Made by a program: the position numbers and the translations under genes. The notes under the pieces were generated by a model that saw only the letters and a list, made by a program, of their open reading frames with translations, ran no database searches and was not told where the DNA came from. Shown here one piece after another: positions 1 through 8,157 of a stretch of 64,000 nucleotides of DNA. The stretch spans positions 2,108,001 through 2,172,000 of the forward strand of contig NZ_CP183332.1 of NCBI RefSeq assembly GCF_048541825.1, given 5' to 3'. Numbering within the stretch: the stretch's first letter is position 1; every line of letters begins with the position of its first letter. Origin of the DNA: Caulobacter sp048541825. Lineage in GTDB: Bacteria > Pseudomonadota > Alphaproteobacteria > Caulobacterales > Caulobacteraceae.

Positions 1-402
1 CTCGCCGTCCACATACAGGGAGCAACGGGGCGAAGCCCCCGAACCCTGCTGGCCCTGATCGTGACCCTGGGCCTGCCCATTGCCGCCTCCAATCTGCATG
101 CCCCGGCCATGATGATCGCCGGTGTGGGGGTGGCCGTGAACTGGATGGCCGATGGCAAGCTGTCGGTGACCATCGCCGACCTCGTGCTCTACATGTTCGG
201 ATGGGGCGTTTCGGCGGTCTGCGCGACCGTCGGCCTGATGCGGTCGGGTGACCGGCCGCGCTTCCTGCATCTGTTTGGCATGGTGGGCTACTGGATGATG
301 TGGGTCTTCGCCTCGCCCCGCGCCGTGTGGCAATTGTTCTTCGCGCCGCACCGCTGGGACAAGACCTCTCACACGCCGCGCACTGGACGGCCAATACCCT
401 GA
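1..402 (+). CDS. C-terminal part of a membrane protein, probably a family 2 glycosyltransferase (5' end outside window)
   Basis: The frame is open from the first base, so the gene begins upstream. The visible 133 residues hold about three hydrophobic segments and end in a basic tail with the motif FAPHRWDKTSHT. Similar tails close membrane-anchored family 2 glycosyltransferases of the NfrB/cellulose-synthase type, where the catalytic domain precedes the last membrane helices. A GTG at 61 could be a start, but the open frame before it argues for a truncated larger gene. The catalytic domain is not visible, so function and sugar donor cannot be assigned. The next gene starts 6 bases downstream on the same strand. 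Confidence 0.5.
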   Translation, partial: LAVHIQGATGRSPRTLLALIVTLGLPIAASNLHAPAMMIAGVGVAVNWMADGKLSVTIADLVLYMFGWGVSAVCATVGLMRSGDRPRFLHLFGMVGYWMMWVFASPRAVWQLFFAPHRWDKTSHTPRTGRPIP

Positions 403-408
403 AAGCGT

Positions 409-1347
409 ATGGGCGAGACAATGAGCCCGACGATCGCCCCCGCCCCCATCGTGATGCGCACCACCGGCTGGAGCGACTACGCCCTGCTGGACAGCGGTAA
501 CGGCAAGAAGCTGGAACGCTATGGCCCCTACACGGTCGTGCGCCCCGAGCCGCAATGCTTCTGGTCGCCGCGCCTGCCGGCCAAGGCCTGGGAGGACGCT
601 GACGCCGTGTTCGACCCCTCCGACGAGGACGAGGCCGGTCGCTGGCGCTTCAAGGGCAAGCCGATCGAGAGGTTCCCGCTCGCCTGGGGCGAAGCGAAAT
701 TCAACGGCCAGTTCACACCTTTCCGCCACCTGGCCTTCTTTCCCGAGCAGGCCGCCAACTGGGCCTGGCAGGACGAGCGGGTTCGCGCCTTCGCCAAGGC
801 ATCAGGCCGTCAGCCCAAGATCCTGAATTTGTTTGGTTATACGGGCGTAGCGTCACTGGTGTGCGCGGCCGCCGGCGCCGCCGTGACCCATGTCGACGCC
901 TCCAAGAAGTCGGTCGGCTTCGCGCGCGAGAACGCCGCCCTGGCCGGGCTGGAGGACAAGCCGATCCGCTGGATCGTCGAGGACGCCCGCAAGTTCGTCG
1001 CCCGCGAAGTGCGTCGCGGCAATGTTTATGACGGCATCATCCTGGATCCGCCCAAGTTCGGACGCGGCGCCGACGGCGAGGTCTGGCGGCTGTTCGAGGA
1101 CTTGACCGAGCTCACCGCCAACTGCGCTCAGTTACTCAGCGACGACGCCTCGTTCCTGCTGATGAACGCCTATGCGGCCCGCGTTTCGGGCGCGGCCATG
1201 TCGGGTCTGCTGGCCCAGGTGCTGGACGGCCGCAGCGGCGTCATCGATTGGGGTGAGCTCTCCCTGGTCGAGGAAAAGGGCGACCGCCAGATCGGCCTGT
1301 CGTTCTTCGCGCGCTGGTCTTCCCAAGACAGCGTTGGGGAGGCCTAA
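409..1347 (+). CDS. class I SAM-dependent RNA methyltransferase (RlmI/RlmK-like, COG1092)
   Basis: This 312-residue protein has a Rossmann methyltransferase core in its second half. The SAM-binding glycine motif reads NLFGYTG, the acidic motif after strand 2 is VDASKKS, and the substrate/catalytic motif is DPPKFGRG. These match the RlmI/RlmK family that methylates 23S rRNA, although an N-terminal PUA domain is not obvious. Start 409 (ATG) is used; a second ATG at 421 gives a shorter N-terminus and is equally possible. It lies 3 bases before a TrmH-family methyltransferase, so the two probably form an RNA-modification operon. The target base is not predictable from sequence. Confidence 0.85.
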   Translation: MGETMSPTIAPAPIVMRTTGWSDYALLDSGNGKKLERYGPYTVVRPEPQCFWSPRLPAKAWEDADAVFDPSDEDEAGRWRFKGKPIERFPLAWGEAKFNGQFTPFRHLAFFPEQAANWAWQDERVRAFAKASGRQPKILNLFGYTGVASLVCAAAGAAVTHVDASKKSVGFARENAALAGLEDKPIRWIVEDARKFVAREVRRGNVYDGIILDPPKFGRGADGEVWRLFEDLTELTANCAQLLSDDASFLLMNAYAARVSGAAMSGLLAQVLDGRSGVIDWGELSLVEEKGDRQIGLSFFARWSSQDSVGEA

Positions 1348-1350
1348 GCA

Positions 1351-2154
1351 ATGAACGCCCCCAACCCGGCCAAGACCGTCACCTCGCTGTCGAACAACAC
1401 CGTCAAGGCCGTCCGCGCCCTGCACATGCGCAAGGAGCGCGAAGAGAGCGGCCTGTTCCTGGCTGAGGGCCTGAAGATCGTCATCGAGGCGATCGACTGC
1501 GGTCATGCGCCCACGATCATCATGTACGGCCGCGACGCCGCCGATCATCCGATGCTGCAGAAGGCCTCGCAGGCCTGTCTGAAGGCGGGCGGCGAAGTCA
1601 TTGAGGTCAATCGGGAAATCCTCGAGAAGGTCTCGCGCCGCGACAACCCCCAGGCCGTGGTCGGGGTGTTCAAGCAGGTGTTTACGCCGCTGGACGCCAT
1701 CGTCCCGCAGAGCGCGCCGTGCTGGGTGGCCATGCAGGCCGTGCGCGATCCCGGCAATCTGGGTACCGTCATCCGCACCGCCGACGCCGCCGGCTGCGGC
1801 GGCGTGATCCTCGTCGGCGACTGCGTCGACCCCTATTCGGTCGAGGGCGTGCGGGCGACCATGGGCTCGATCTTCGCGGTCAAGATCGCCAAGGCCACCA
1901 TCCAGGAATTCCTGGCCTGGCGCGAGACCTGGCCCGGCTCGGTGGTCGGCACCCTGCTGACCGCCACGGTCGACCACAAGAGCGCCGATTATGTAAAACC
2001 GTCGCTGATTCTGATGGGCAATGAGCAGCAGGGCCTGCCGCCGGAACTGGCGGCGGCCTGCGATGTGAACGTCAAGATCCCAATGCGGGGGCGAGCCGAC
2101 AGCCTGAACCTTTCGGTGGCGACCGGGATCATGATCTATACGGTGACGGGGTAG
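1351..2154 (+). CDS. TrmH/SpoU family 2'-O-ribose RNA methyltransferase
   Basis: The three SPOUT signature motifs are in order: motif 1 RDPGNLGTVIRTADAAG, motif 2 around LILMGNEQQGLPPEL, and motif 3 IPMRGRADSLNLSVATG near the C-terminus. These build the trefoil-knot SAM pocket. An N-terminal substrate-binding (SpoU_sub_bind-like) region precedes them. The length of 267 residues is normal. The product probably 2'-O-methylates a ribose in rRNA or tRNA; the exact target is not predictable. The start ATG is 3 bases after the preceding methyltransferase, which supports co-transcription. A GC-rich intergenic repeat follows the stop. Confidence 0.9.
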   Translation: MNAPNPAKTVTSLSNNTVKAVRALHMRKEREESGLFLAEGLKIVIEAIDCGHAPTIIMYGRDAADHPMLQKASQACLKAGGEVIEVNREILEKVSRRDNPQAVVGVFKQVFTPLDAIVPQSAPCWVAMQAVRDPGNLGTVIRTADAAGCGGVILVGDCVDPYSVEGVRATMGSIFAVKIAKATIQEFLAWRETWPGSVVGTLLTATVDHKSADYVKPSLILMGNEQQGLPPELAAACDVNVKIPMRGRADSLNLSVATGIMIYTVTG

Positions 2155-2157
2155 AAA

Positions 2158-2273
2158 TCCTCTCCCTGAAGGGGGAGGCGGCCGAAGGCCGGTGGGGGAA
2201 CACCGCACCGAGTCCGCTGTACTTCCCCCTCCGTCGGCTTCGCCGACACCTGCCCCGCCAGGGGGAGGACTTA
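2158..2273. repeat. GC-rich intergenic palindromic repeat, copy A
   Basis: Both ends carry CTCCCCCT/AGGGGGAG-type arms, and two internal hairpins are present (GGCCGAAGGCC and GTCGGCTTCGCCGAC). The element sits exactly between two convergent genes. The reverse complement matches 44328-44445 almost base for base except in the central 20 or so bases, so this is a dispersed repeat. The short hairpins could also help terminate the converging transcripts. Confidence 0.8.
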
Positions 2274-4715
2274 TGTCCCCCGGGGCTTCGCCCGCGTCGT
2301 CGGTGCGGCGGCGGCGGGATCATCCGGCCAGACATGCCGGGGATAGCGACCCTTCATCTCGACCTTCACTTCGCGCCATGAGCCCTTCCAGAAGCCCGGC
2401 AGGTCCCGCGTGATCTGGATCGGCTTGTGGCCGGGCGACAGCAGCGACAGCACCAGCGGGATCTTGCCGCCGGCGATGCTGGGGTGGTCGGTGAGGCCAA
2501 ACAGCTCCTGCACCCGGATGTCGATGCGCGGTCCGGCTTCGGCGGCATAGTCGATGGCGACGGTGGTGCCGGTCGGGGCCTTGAAGCGGGCCGGCAGGGC
2601 CGCGTCGATCTTCTGCTGGGCGTCCCAGGGGATCAGCGAGCGGATCGCGCCGTCCAGCGTGTTCTCGTCCAGCGCTGAGAGTGACGAGCGGCCATGCAGC
2701 AGCGGCTCCAGCCACTCGCCGAGGCGTTCCATAAGCGCGACCTCCGACAGGTCGGGCCAAACCTCGCCGTCCAGGCCGCGCAGGAAAGCCACACGATCAC
2801 GCAAGCCCTGAGCACCGTCACCCAGCCGCAGCGCTGACAGACCCTCAGAGCGAACCTGATCCAGCAGGGCGCTGGCGATCAGCGCGGGGTCGGGCTTGTC
2901 GATCAGCCGCTCCTCCAGCACCAGCCTGCCCAGCCGCAGCAGCCGCTTGGCGCGGACCTTGCCGCCGGGGCTGGTCTCCAGACGGTCCTCGGCGGTGAGC
3001 CTGTCGGCAAAAGCCTCGCGTAGCGCGATCTCGTCAACGGCGGCGGCCAGCAGGATGCGGTCGCGACTGTCGCCGCCGCCCAGTTCGCCCACGGCCAGCC
3101 AGGTTTCGCGCGCCAGGGGATCGGTGGGCTCCATATAGACGCCGCGTCCGCCAGCCAGCTGGAACTCCCCGGGCTTGCCGCGCGCCCGGGCCACGCGCTC
3201 TGGATAGGCCTCGGCCAGCATCAGCCCCTCATCCAGCGGCGTCGCGCCCGAGGGCTTGCCGGCCGCGCGCGCCCAGCGGTCGGCCAGGGCCTGGGCGTCC
3301 TTGGCCCTGGGCGATCGGTCGCGGCCCAGGTTTTCCAGGCGTCGACGCAGGTCGACCTCCCGGCCACCCAGACCCTGCTCGGTCAGCAAGGCCGCGACCT
3401 CGGCTCCACGCCGGGCTTGGCCCGAGGCGGCGGCGCGAACCACCATGTGGGCGATGCGCGGGGGCAAGGGCATCTCGGCCAGGGCCTTGCCGTGGGCGGT
3501 GAGACCGCCCTGAGCATCCAGAGCCTGAATGCGTTGCAGCAGGGTGCGAGCCTCGGCAAAGGCCGCCACCGGCGGTGAGTCCATGAAGCACAGGCCCGAG
3601 GCGTCGCGGGCTCCCCAGCGGGCCAGATCGAGCGCCAGGCGCGACAGGTCGGCCTCGAGGATTTCCGGACGGGCGAAGGCGAGCAGCGACCGGGTCTCGA
3701 CCTCATCCCAAAGGCGGTAGCAGACGCCGGGCTCGGTGCGCCCTGCCCGGCCCCGCCGCTGATCAGCGGCGGCGCGGCTCACGCGGACGGTGTCGAGCCG
3801 GGTGATGCCGCTGGCGGGATCATAGCGCGGCACGCGGGCCAGGCCGCAGTCGATCACCACGCGTACGCCCTGGATGGTCAGGCTGGTCTCGGCGATCGAG
3901 GTGGCCAGAACCACCTTGCGACGCCCCGGCGCGGCGGCGGCGATCGCACGGTCCTGCACGGCCGGGTCCAGCGCGCCATACAGCGGCGCCAGATCGACCT
4001 CGGGCCGGCGCAGCCGCTCGGCCAGCCAGCTCTCGACCCGGCGGATCTCGCCCTGGCCCGGCAGGAAGACCAGCAGACTGCCGGTTTCCTCCGCCAGCGC
4101 CCGCTCAACGGCCCTGCCCACACGCTCTTCCAGCCGCAGACGGTCGTCTCGGCCCAGGTAGCGCGTATCGACCGGGAACATCCGGCCCTGGCTCTCGATC
4201 ACCGGGGCGTCACCCAGCAATGACGAGACGCGCGCGCCATCCAGGGTAGCCGACATCACCAGCAGCCGCAGATCATCGCGCAGCAAACCCTGGACATCGC
4301 GGGCGAAGGCCAGGCCCAGGTCTGCATCCAGGCTGCGTTCATGGAATTCGTCGAACAGGACGGCCGCGACGCTCTCCAGACCCGGGTCGTCGAGAATCAT
4401 CCGGGTGAAGACGCCCTCGGTGACCACCTCGATGCGGGTGCGGGCCGAGACTTTCGACTGCAACCGCACGCGAAAGCCTACAGTTTCACCAACCGCCTCG
4501 CCCAGGGTGGAGGCCATGCGGGTCGCCGCGGCTCGGGCGGCCAGCCGGCGGGGCTCAAGCACGATGATCTTGCGGCCCTCGACCCAGGCTTCCCCCAATA
4601 AGGCCAAGGGAACGGCCGTGGTCTTGCCCGCGCCAGGCGGGGCCACAAGGACCGTCGCATGGGAAGCGAGCATCGCCGCTTTCAATGCGGGCAGGACATT
4701 CTCGATCGGCAGCAT
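2271..4715 (-). CDS. hrpB: ATP-dependent helicase HrpB
   Basis: This 814-residue DExH-box helicase matches the usual HrpB length. Walker A is APPGAGKTT near residue 27. Motif II is DEFHERS, the DEFH variant typical of HrpB, and motif III is SATLDG. Later come TSIAETSLTI and the arginine-rich motif VI QRRGRAGR. The C-terminal third is the HrpB-specific region. HrpB is a putative RNA helicase whose cellular role is poorly defined. The stop codon touches the upstream intergenic repeat. The start ATG at 4715 lies 130 bases from a divergently transcribed permease, so the two probably have separate promoters in that gap. Confidence 0.93.
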   Translation of the reverse strand: MLPIENVLPALKAAMLASHATVLVAPPGAGKTTAVPLALLGEAWVEGRKIIVLEPRRLAARAAATRMASTLGEAVGETVGFRVRLQSKVSARTRIEVVTEGVFTRMILDDPGLESVAAVLFDEFHERSLDADLGLAFARDVQGLLRDDLRLLVMSATLDGARVSSLLGDAPVIESQGRMFPVDTRYLGRDDRLRLEERVGRAVERALAEETGSLLVFLPGQGEIRRVESWLAERLRRPEVDLAPLYGALDPAVQDRAIAAAAPGRRKVVLATSIAETSLTIQGVRVVIDCGLARVPRYDPASGITRLDTVRVSRAAADQRRGRAGRTEPGVCYRLWDEVETRSLLAFARPEILEADLSRLALDLARWGARDASGLCFMDSPPVAAFAEARTLLQRIQALDAQGGLTAHGKALAEMPLPPRIAHMVVRAAASGQARRGAEVAALLTEQGLGGREVDLRRRLENLGRDRSPRAKDAQALADRWARAAGKPSGATPLDEGLMLAEAYPERVARARGKPGEFQLAGGRGVYMEPTDPLARETWLAVGELGGGDSRDRILLAAAVDEIALREAFADRLTAEDRLETSPGGKVRAKRLLRLGRLVLEERLIDKPDPALIASALLDQVRSEGLSALRLGDGAQGLRDRVAFLRGLDGEVWPDLSEVALMERLGEWLEPLLHGRSSLSALDENTLDGAIRSLIPWDAQQKIDAALPARFKAPTGTTVAIDYAAEAGPRIDIRVQELFGLTDHPSIAGGKIPLVLSLLSPGHKPIQITRDLPGFWKGSWREVKVEMKGRYPRHVWPDDPAAAAPTTRAKPRGT

Positions 4716-4845
4716 CGCGGGGAGGCATAGACCCTCAAACCGCTCTCGTCACCGCAAGGCGTTGCGCGAAGCCGCCTGTCTGACTAACGTCCCGGCCCAA
4801 TGCCTGACTAGCGGGGGTTCGCTGGTCGTTGGGGAAAAGAAACAC

Positions 4846-6474
4846 ATGGCCGGAAACAGGCTGTTCCTGAAGAAGTCGATTGCGAGCATCCAGAAGGAGG
4901 CCGCACACAGCCAGCTGAAACGAACGCTGGGTCCCATCAACCTCATGAGCCTGGGTATCGGCGCCATCATCGGCGCGGGTATCTTCGTGCTGACCGGTCA
5001 AGTGGCCTCGGCCAATGCCGGCCCGGCGATCATGCTGTCGTTCATCGTCGCCGGCATCGCCTGCGGCCTGGCCGGCCTCTGCTACGCCGAACTCGCCTCG
5101 ACCATGCCGGTCTCCGGCTCGGCCTACACCTACGCCTACGGCACCCTGGGCGAGGTCTTCGCCTGGATCATGGGCTGGCTGCTGGTTCTGGAATATGGCG
5201 TCGCGGCCTCGACCGTCGCCGTGGGCTGGTCTGGCTACGTGGTCAGCACCCTGCACGCGTTCGGGGTCGATTTCCCGACGATCATGGTCGCCGGCGCGGA
5301 GGCTCCGATGTGGGCCACGCCGCTGATCCAGGCCGTCACCACGCCTGAAGGCGGTACGACATTTGCCATGACCGGCACGCTGAACATCGTCGCGGCCATC
5401 GGCATTGCCATGGTCTCGGCCTTGCTGGTGCTGGGCGTCAGCGAGTCCGCCAACGTCAATAACGCCATCGTCGTGGTCAAGGTGATCGTGCTTCTGGTGT
5501 TCATTGCGGTGGGCATTCAGTACATCAACCCCGCCAACTGGCACCCCTTCATCCCCGAGCCGACCGGTCAGCCCGGTGAGTTCGGCGTAGGCGGCATCTT
5601 CCGCGGCGCGGCGATCATCTTCTTCGCCTATGTCGGTTTCGAAGCCGTCTCGACCGCAGCGGCCGAGGCCAAGAACCCGTCCAGGGACGTGCCGATCGGC
5701 ATCCTGGGCGCCCTGGTCATCTGCACCCTGATCTACATGGCCGTCGCCGCCGTCATGACCGGCGTCGTCCCCTACAAGGAACTGGCCAGCCCGGCCCCGA
5801 TCGCCGTCGCCATCGACCGCATGGCCCTGGAATGGGCCGACGTTCCCTACGCGGCGGCTGAAGGCGGCAAGCTGAACCTGATCAGCATCGCCATCAAGAT
5901 CGGCGCGATCACCGGCCTGTCCTCGGTCATGCTGGTGCTGTGCTACGGTCAGACCCGGATCTTCTACACCATGGCCCGCGACGGCCTGCTGCCGAAGGTC
6001 TTCGCCGCGATCCACCCCAAGTTCCGCACCCCGTGGCTGGGCACCATCCTGCTAGGCGTCGTGATCGCCATTGCCGCCTCGTTCCTGCCGATCAGCCTGT
6101 TGGGTGATCTGGTGTCGCTGGGCACCGCCGTGGCCTTCTCGATCGTCTGTCTGTCGGTGATCTATCTGCGCATCAAGCACCCCGACCTGCCGCGTCCGTT
6201 CCGCGTGCCCGGTGGTATCGCCACCGCCGTCTGCGGCATCCTGGCCTGCTTGTTCCTGGCCTATCAGAACTTCCAGCCGATGATCGTTCACGCCATGAAC
6301 GACAACCCCCTGCCCCTGATGATCCTGGCCGGCTATGCCGCCGTCGGCGCCTTGATCTACATCGCCTACGGTTTCTGGAACTCGAAGCTCGCCAAGGGCA
6401 TCGACATCACCGAAGACACCGAAATGAACTCGCCCGCCGAAGCCATGGCTCGCGGTGTGGACGACGTGAAGTAA
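4846..6474 (+). CDS. APC-superfamily amino acid permease
   Basis: This 542-residue integral membrane protein has about 12-14 hydrophobic helices. The APC hallmark GIGAIIGAGIFVLTG lies in the first membrane segment, at residues ~35-50. A second family motif, FFAYVGFEAVSTAAAEAKNP, marks the central helices. The layout resembles cationic amino acid transporters of the YfnA/CAT type, so import of an amino acid by proton symport is likely; the substrate is not predictable. The frame is open well upstream, but ATG 4846 is chosen because it gives the expected short cytoplasmic N-terminus (MAGNRLFLKKS). A strong terminator follows 26 bases after the stop. Confidence 0.88.
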   Translation: MAGNRLFLKKSIASIQKEAAHSQLKRTLGPINLMSLGIGAIIGAGIFVLTGQVASANAGPAIMLSFIVAGIACGLAGLCYAELASTMPVSGSAYTYAYGTLGEVFAWIMGWLLVLEYGVAASTVAVGWSGYVVSTLHAFGVDFPTIMVAGAEAPMWATPLIQAVTTPEGGTTFAMTGTLNIVAAIGIAMVSALLVLGVSESANVNNAIVVVKVIVLLVFIAVGIQYINPANWHPFIPEPTGQPGEFGVGGIFRGAAIIFFAYVGFEAVSTAAAEAKNPSRDVPIGILGALVICTLIYMAVAAVMTGVVPYKELASPAPIAVAIDRMALEWADVPYAAAEGGKLNLISIAIKIGAITGLSSVMLVLCYGQTRIFYTMARDGLLPKVFAAIHPKFRTPWLGTILLGVVIAIAASFLPISLLGDLVSLGTAVAFSIVCLSVIYLRIKHPDLPRPFRVPGGIATAVCGILACLFLAYQNFQPMIVHAMNDNPLPLMILAGYAAVGALIYIAYGFWNSKLAKGIDITEDTEMNSPAEAMARGVDDVK

Positions 6475-6500
6475 CCAATCTTCTTCGTCGAAATCGATCG

Positions 6501-6533
6501 AAGGCCCGGGAGCAATCCCGGGCCTTCTTTCTT
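6501..6533 (+). terminator. rho-independent terminator after the APC permease
   Basis: A perfect GC-rich stem (AAGGCCCGGG / CCCGGGCCTT) with a short AGCAAT loop is followed by TCTTTCTT. It lies 26 bases after the permease stop and just before the next gene. Confidence 0.88.
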
Positions 6534-6576
6534 GGGCGCTCGCCAGGGCCTATGTTGCCAGGGACAAGGAGTTCCC

Positions 6577-7296
6577 GTGAGCCAAGCCCAGCCCCCGATC
6601 CGCGCCTTCATCGCGCCGGTCACGCCCCTGCAGCAGAACTGCACCATCGTCTGGTGCGCAAAGACGCTGAAGGCTGCCGTCATTGATCCGGGCGGCGAGG
6701 TGCCACGCCTGATGAAGGCTCTGGCCGACCAGGGCCTGACCCTGGAGAAGATCTGGATCACCCACGGCCACATGGACCACGCCGGCGGCGCGGCTGAGCT
6801 GAAGCGTCTGACCGGGGTTCCCATCGAGGGCCCGCACAAGGACGATCAGTTCTGGATCGACCAGATCCAGATGTCCGGCGAGCGCTATGGCATTCCCGAA
6901 GCCCGGATCTTCGTTCCCGACCGCTGGCTGGACGACGGCGACGTCGTAACCCTGGGTGAAACCGAGTTCGAGGTCCTGCATTGCCCCGGCCACACGCCAG
7001 GCCACGTGATCTTTTTCCACCGCGAGGCGCGTTTCGCCCAGGTCGGCGACGTGCTGTTCCAGGGCTCGATCGGCCGCACCGACTTCCCGCGCGGCAATCA
7101 CCAGGACCTGCTCGACTCGATCACCCAGAAGCTGTGGCCGCTGGGCGGCGATGTGCGGTTCGTCCCCGGCCATGGGCCGATGTCCAGCTTCGCCGCCGAG
7201 CGACGCAGCAATCCCTATGTCAGCGACTTGGCAATCGAGGCCCAGAACATCCAGGGCGCCGACTTCGCGATCCCTAAAAACAACTCTCCAGGCTAG
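6577..7296 (+). CDS. metallo-beta-lactamase fold hydrolase (glyoxalase II-like, YcbL type)
   Basis: The zinc-binding motif HGHMDHAGG, the later HTPGH, GDVLF and the terminal PGHGP make up the binuclear metal site of the glyoxalase II branch. The 239-residue length fits the compact YcbL/GloB-like proteins that cleave thioesters such as S-lactoylglutathione, or an unknown small substrate. The frame is open further upstream, but GTG 6577 is preferred: ACAAGGA sits 7 bases before it, and it starts just ahead of the conserved strand (APVTPLQQNCTIVW). It stands alone between a terminator and a two-component system 96 bases downstream. Confidence 0.88.
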   Translation: MSQAQPPIRAFIAPVTPLQQNCTIVWCAKTLKAAVIDPGGEVPRLMKALADQGLTLEKIWITHGHMDHAGGAAELKRLTGVPIEGPHKDDQFWIDQIQMSGERYGIPEARIFVPDRWLDDGDVVTLGETEFEVLHCPGHTPGHVIFFHREARFAQVGDVLFQGSIGRTDFPRGNHQDLLDSITQKLWPLGGDVRFVPGHGPMSSFAAERRSNPYVSDLAIEAQNIQGADFAIPKNNSPG

Positions 7297-7392
7297 GCGG
7301 GGAGCCGTTTGGGATCCAAATCGCGCCGTCGGGTTGCACGGCTGTTTCAAGCGTGAAATCTGAACGCCACGGGGACATGACAGGAGCGTCTC

Positions 7393-8157
7393 ATGGAGAC
7401 CATCCCACAGACCGGCCCCGCAGCCGAGCCGGAGGCCCCGCGCAGCGCAGCGTCGCGGATTCTCATCGTCGATGACGACCCTGGCATTCGCGATGTCGTG
7501 TCCGACTTCCTGAGCCGACACGGCTATGCCGTAGACACCGCCTCCGACGCCCGCACCATGGAACAGGTCCTCTCGCGAGGGCCAGTCGATCTGGTGGTGC
7601 TCGACGTCATGCTGCCCGGCGAGGACGGCCTGGCCATCTGCCGGCGGCTGTCGGCGCAGGACGGCCCCGCCATCATCATGCTGTCGGCCATGGGCGAAGA
7701 AACCGACCGTATCGTTGGCCTGGAACTGGGCGCCGACGACTATCTGCCCAAGCCCTGCAACCCGCGCGAATTGCTGGCCCGCATCCGTGCTGTCCTGCGC
7801 CGTCGGCAGGAGCCTCGCAACAGCGACGACGGCATGGGCGCGGCCTGCGAATTCGCCGGCTGGCGGCTCGACCTGGTGCGCCGCGAACTGCGCTCGCCAC
7901 AGTCGGTGGTCGTGAATCTCTCCAGCGGCGAGTTCTCGCTGCTCCGCGCCTTCGTGGAACGCCCCCAGCGGGTGCTGACCCGCGACCAACTTCTTGATCT
8001 TGCCCGCGGTCGCGAGTCCGACGCCTATGACCGCGCCATCGACGTCCAGATCAGCCGGCTTCGCCGCAAACTGGATGACGGGGGCGGTAGCGAGCTGATC
8101 CGCACCATTCGCAGCGAGGGCTACATGTTCACCGCCAAGGTCCTTCGCACGCCATGA
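7393..8157 (+). CDS. OmpR-family DNA-binding response regulator
   Basis: This 254-residue regulator has an N-terminal receiver domain and a C-terminal winged helix. The receiver shows the acidic pocket VDDDPG, the phospho-acceptor Asp71 in LDVMLPG, the switch threonine/serine region MLSAMGEE and the conserved lysine in DDYLPKPCNPRELLAR. The winged helix contains LSSGEFSLL and the recognition-helix region VQISRLRRKLDD. It overlaps the downstream histidine kinase by 4 bases (ATGA), so the pair is translationally coupled and almost certainly cognate. A TTTGG-GAT-CCAAA inverted repeat at 7308-7320 lies upstream; whether it is an autoregulatory site is unknown. Confidence 0.93.
   Translation: METIPQTGPAAEPEAPRSAASRILIVDDDPGIRDVVSDFLSRHGYAVDTASDARTMEQVLSRGPVDLVVLDVMLPGEDGLAICRRLSAQDGPAIIMLSAMGEETDRIVGLELGADDYLPKPCNPRELLARIRAVLRRRQEPRNSDDGMGAACEFAGWRLDLVRRELRSPQSVVVNLSSGEFSLLRAFVERPQRVLTRDQLLDLARGRESDAYDRAIDVQISRLRRKLDDGGGSELIRTIRSEGYMFTAKVLRTP

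Noticed and set aside
4405..4845. Upstream extension of the APC permease frame
   Set aside because: It overlaps hrpB on the opposite strand and is not permease-like; the family start fits ATG 4846.
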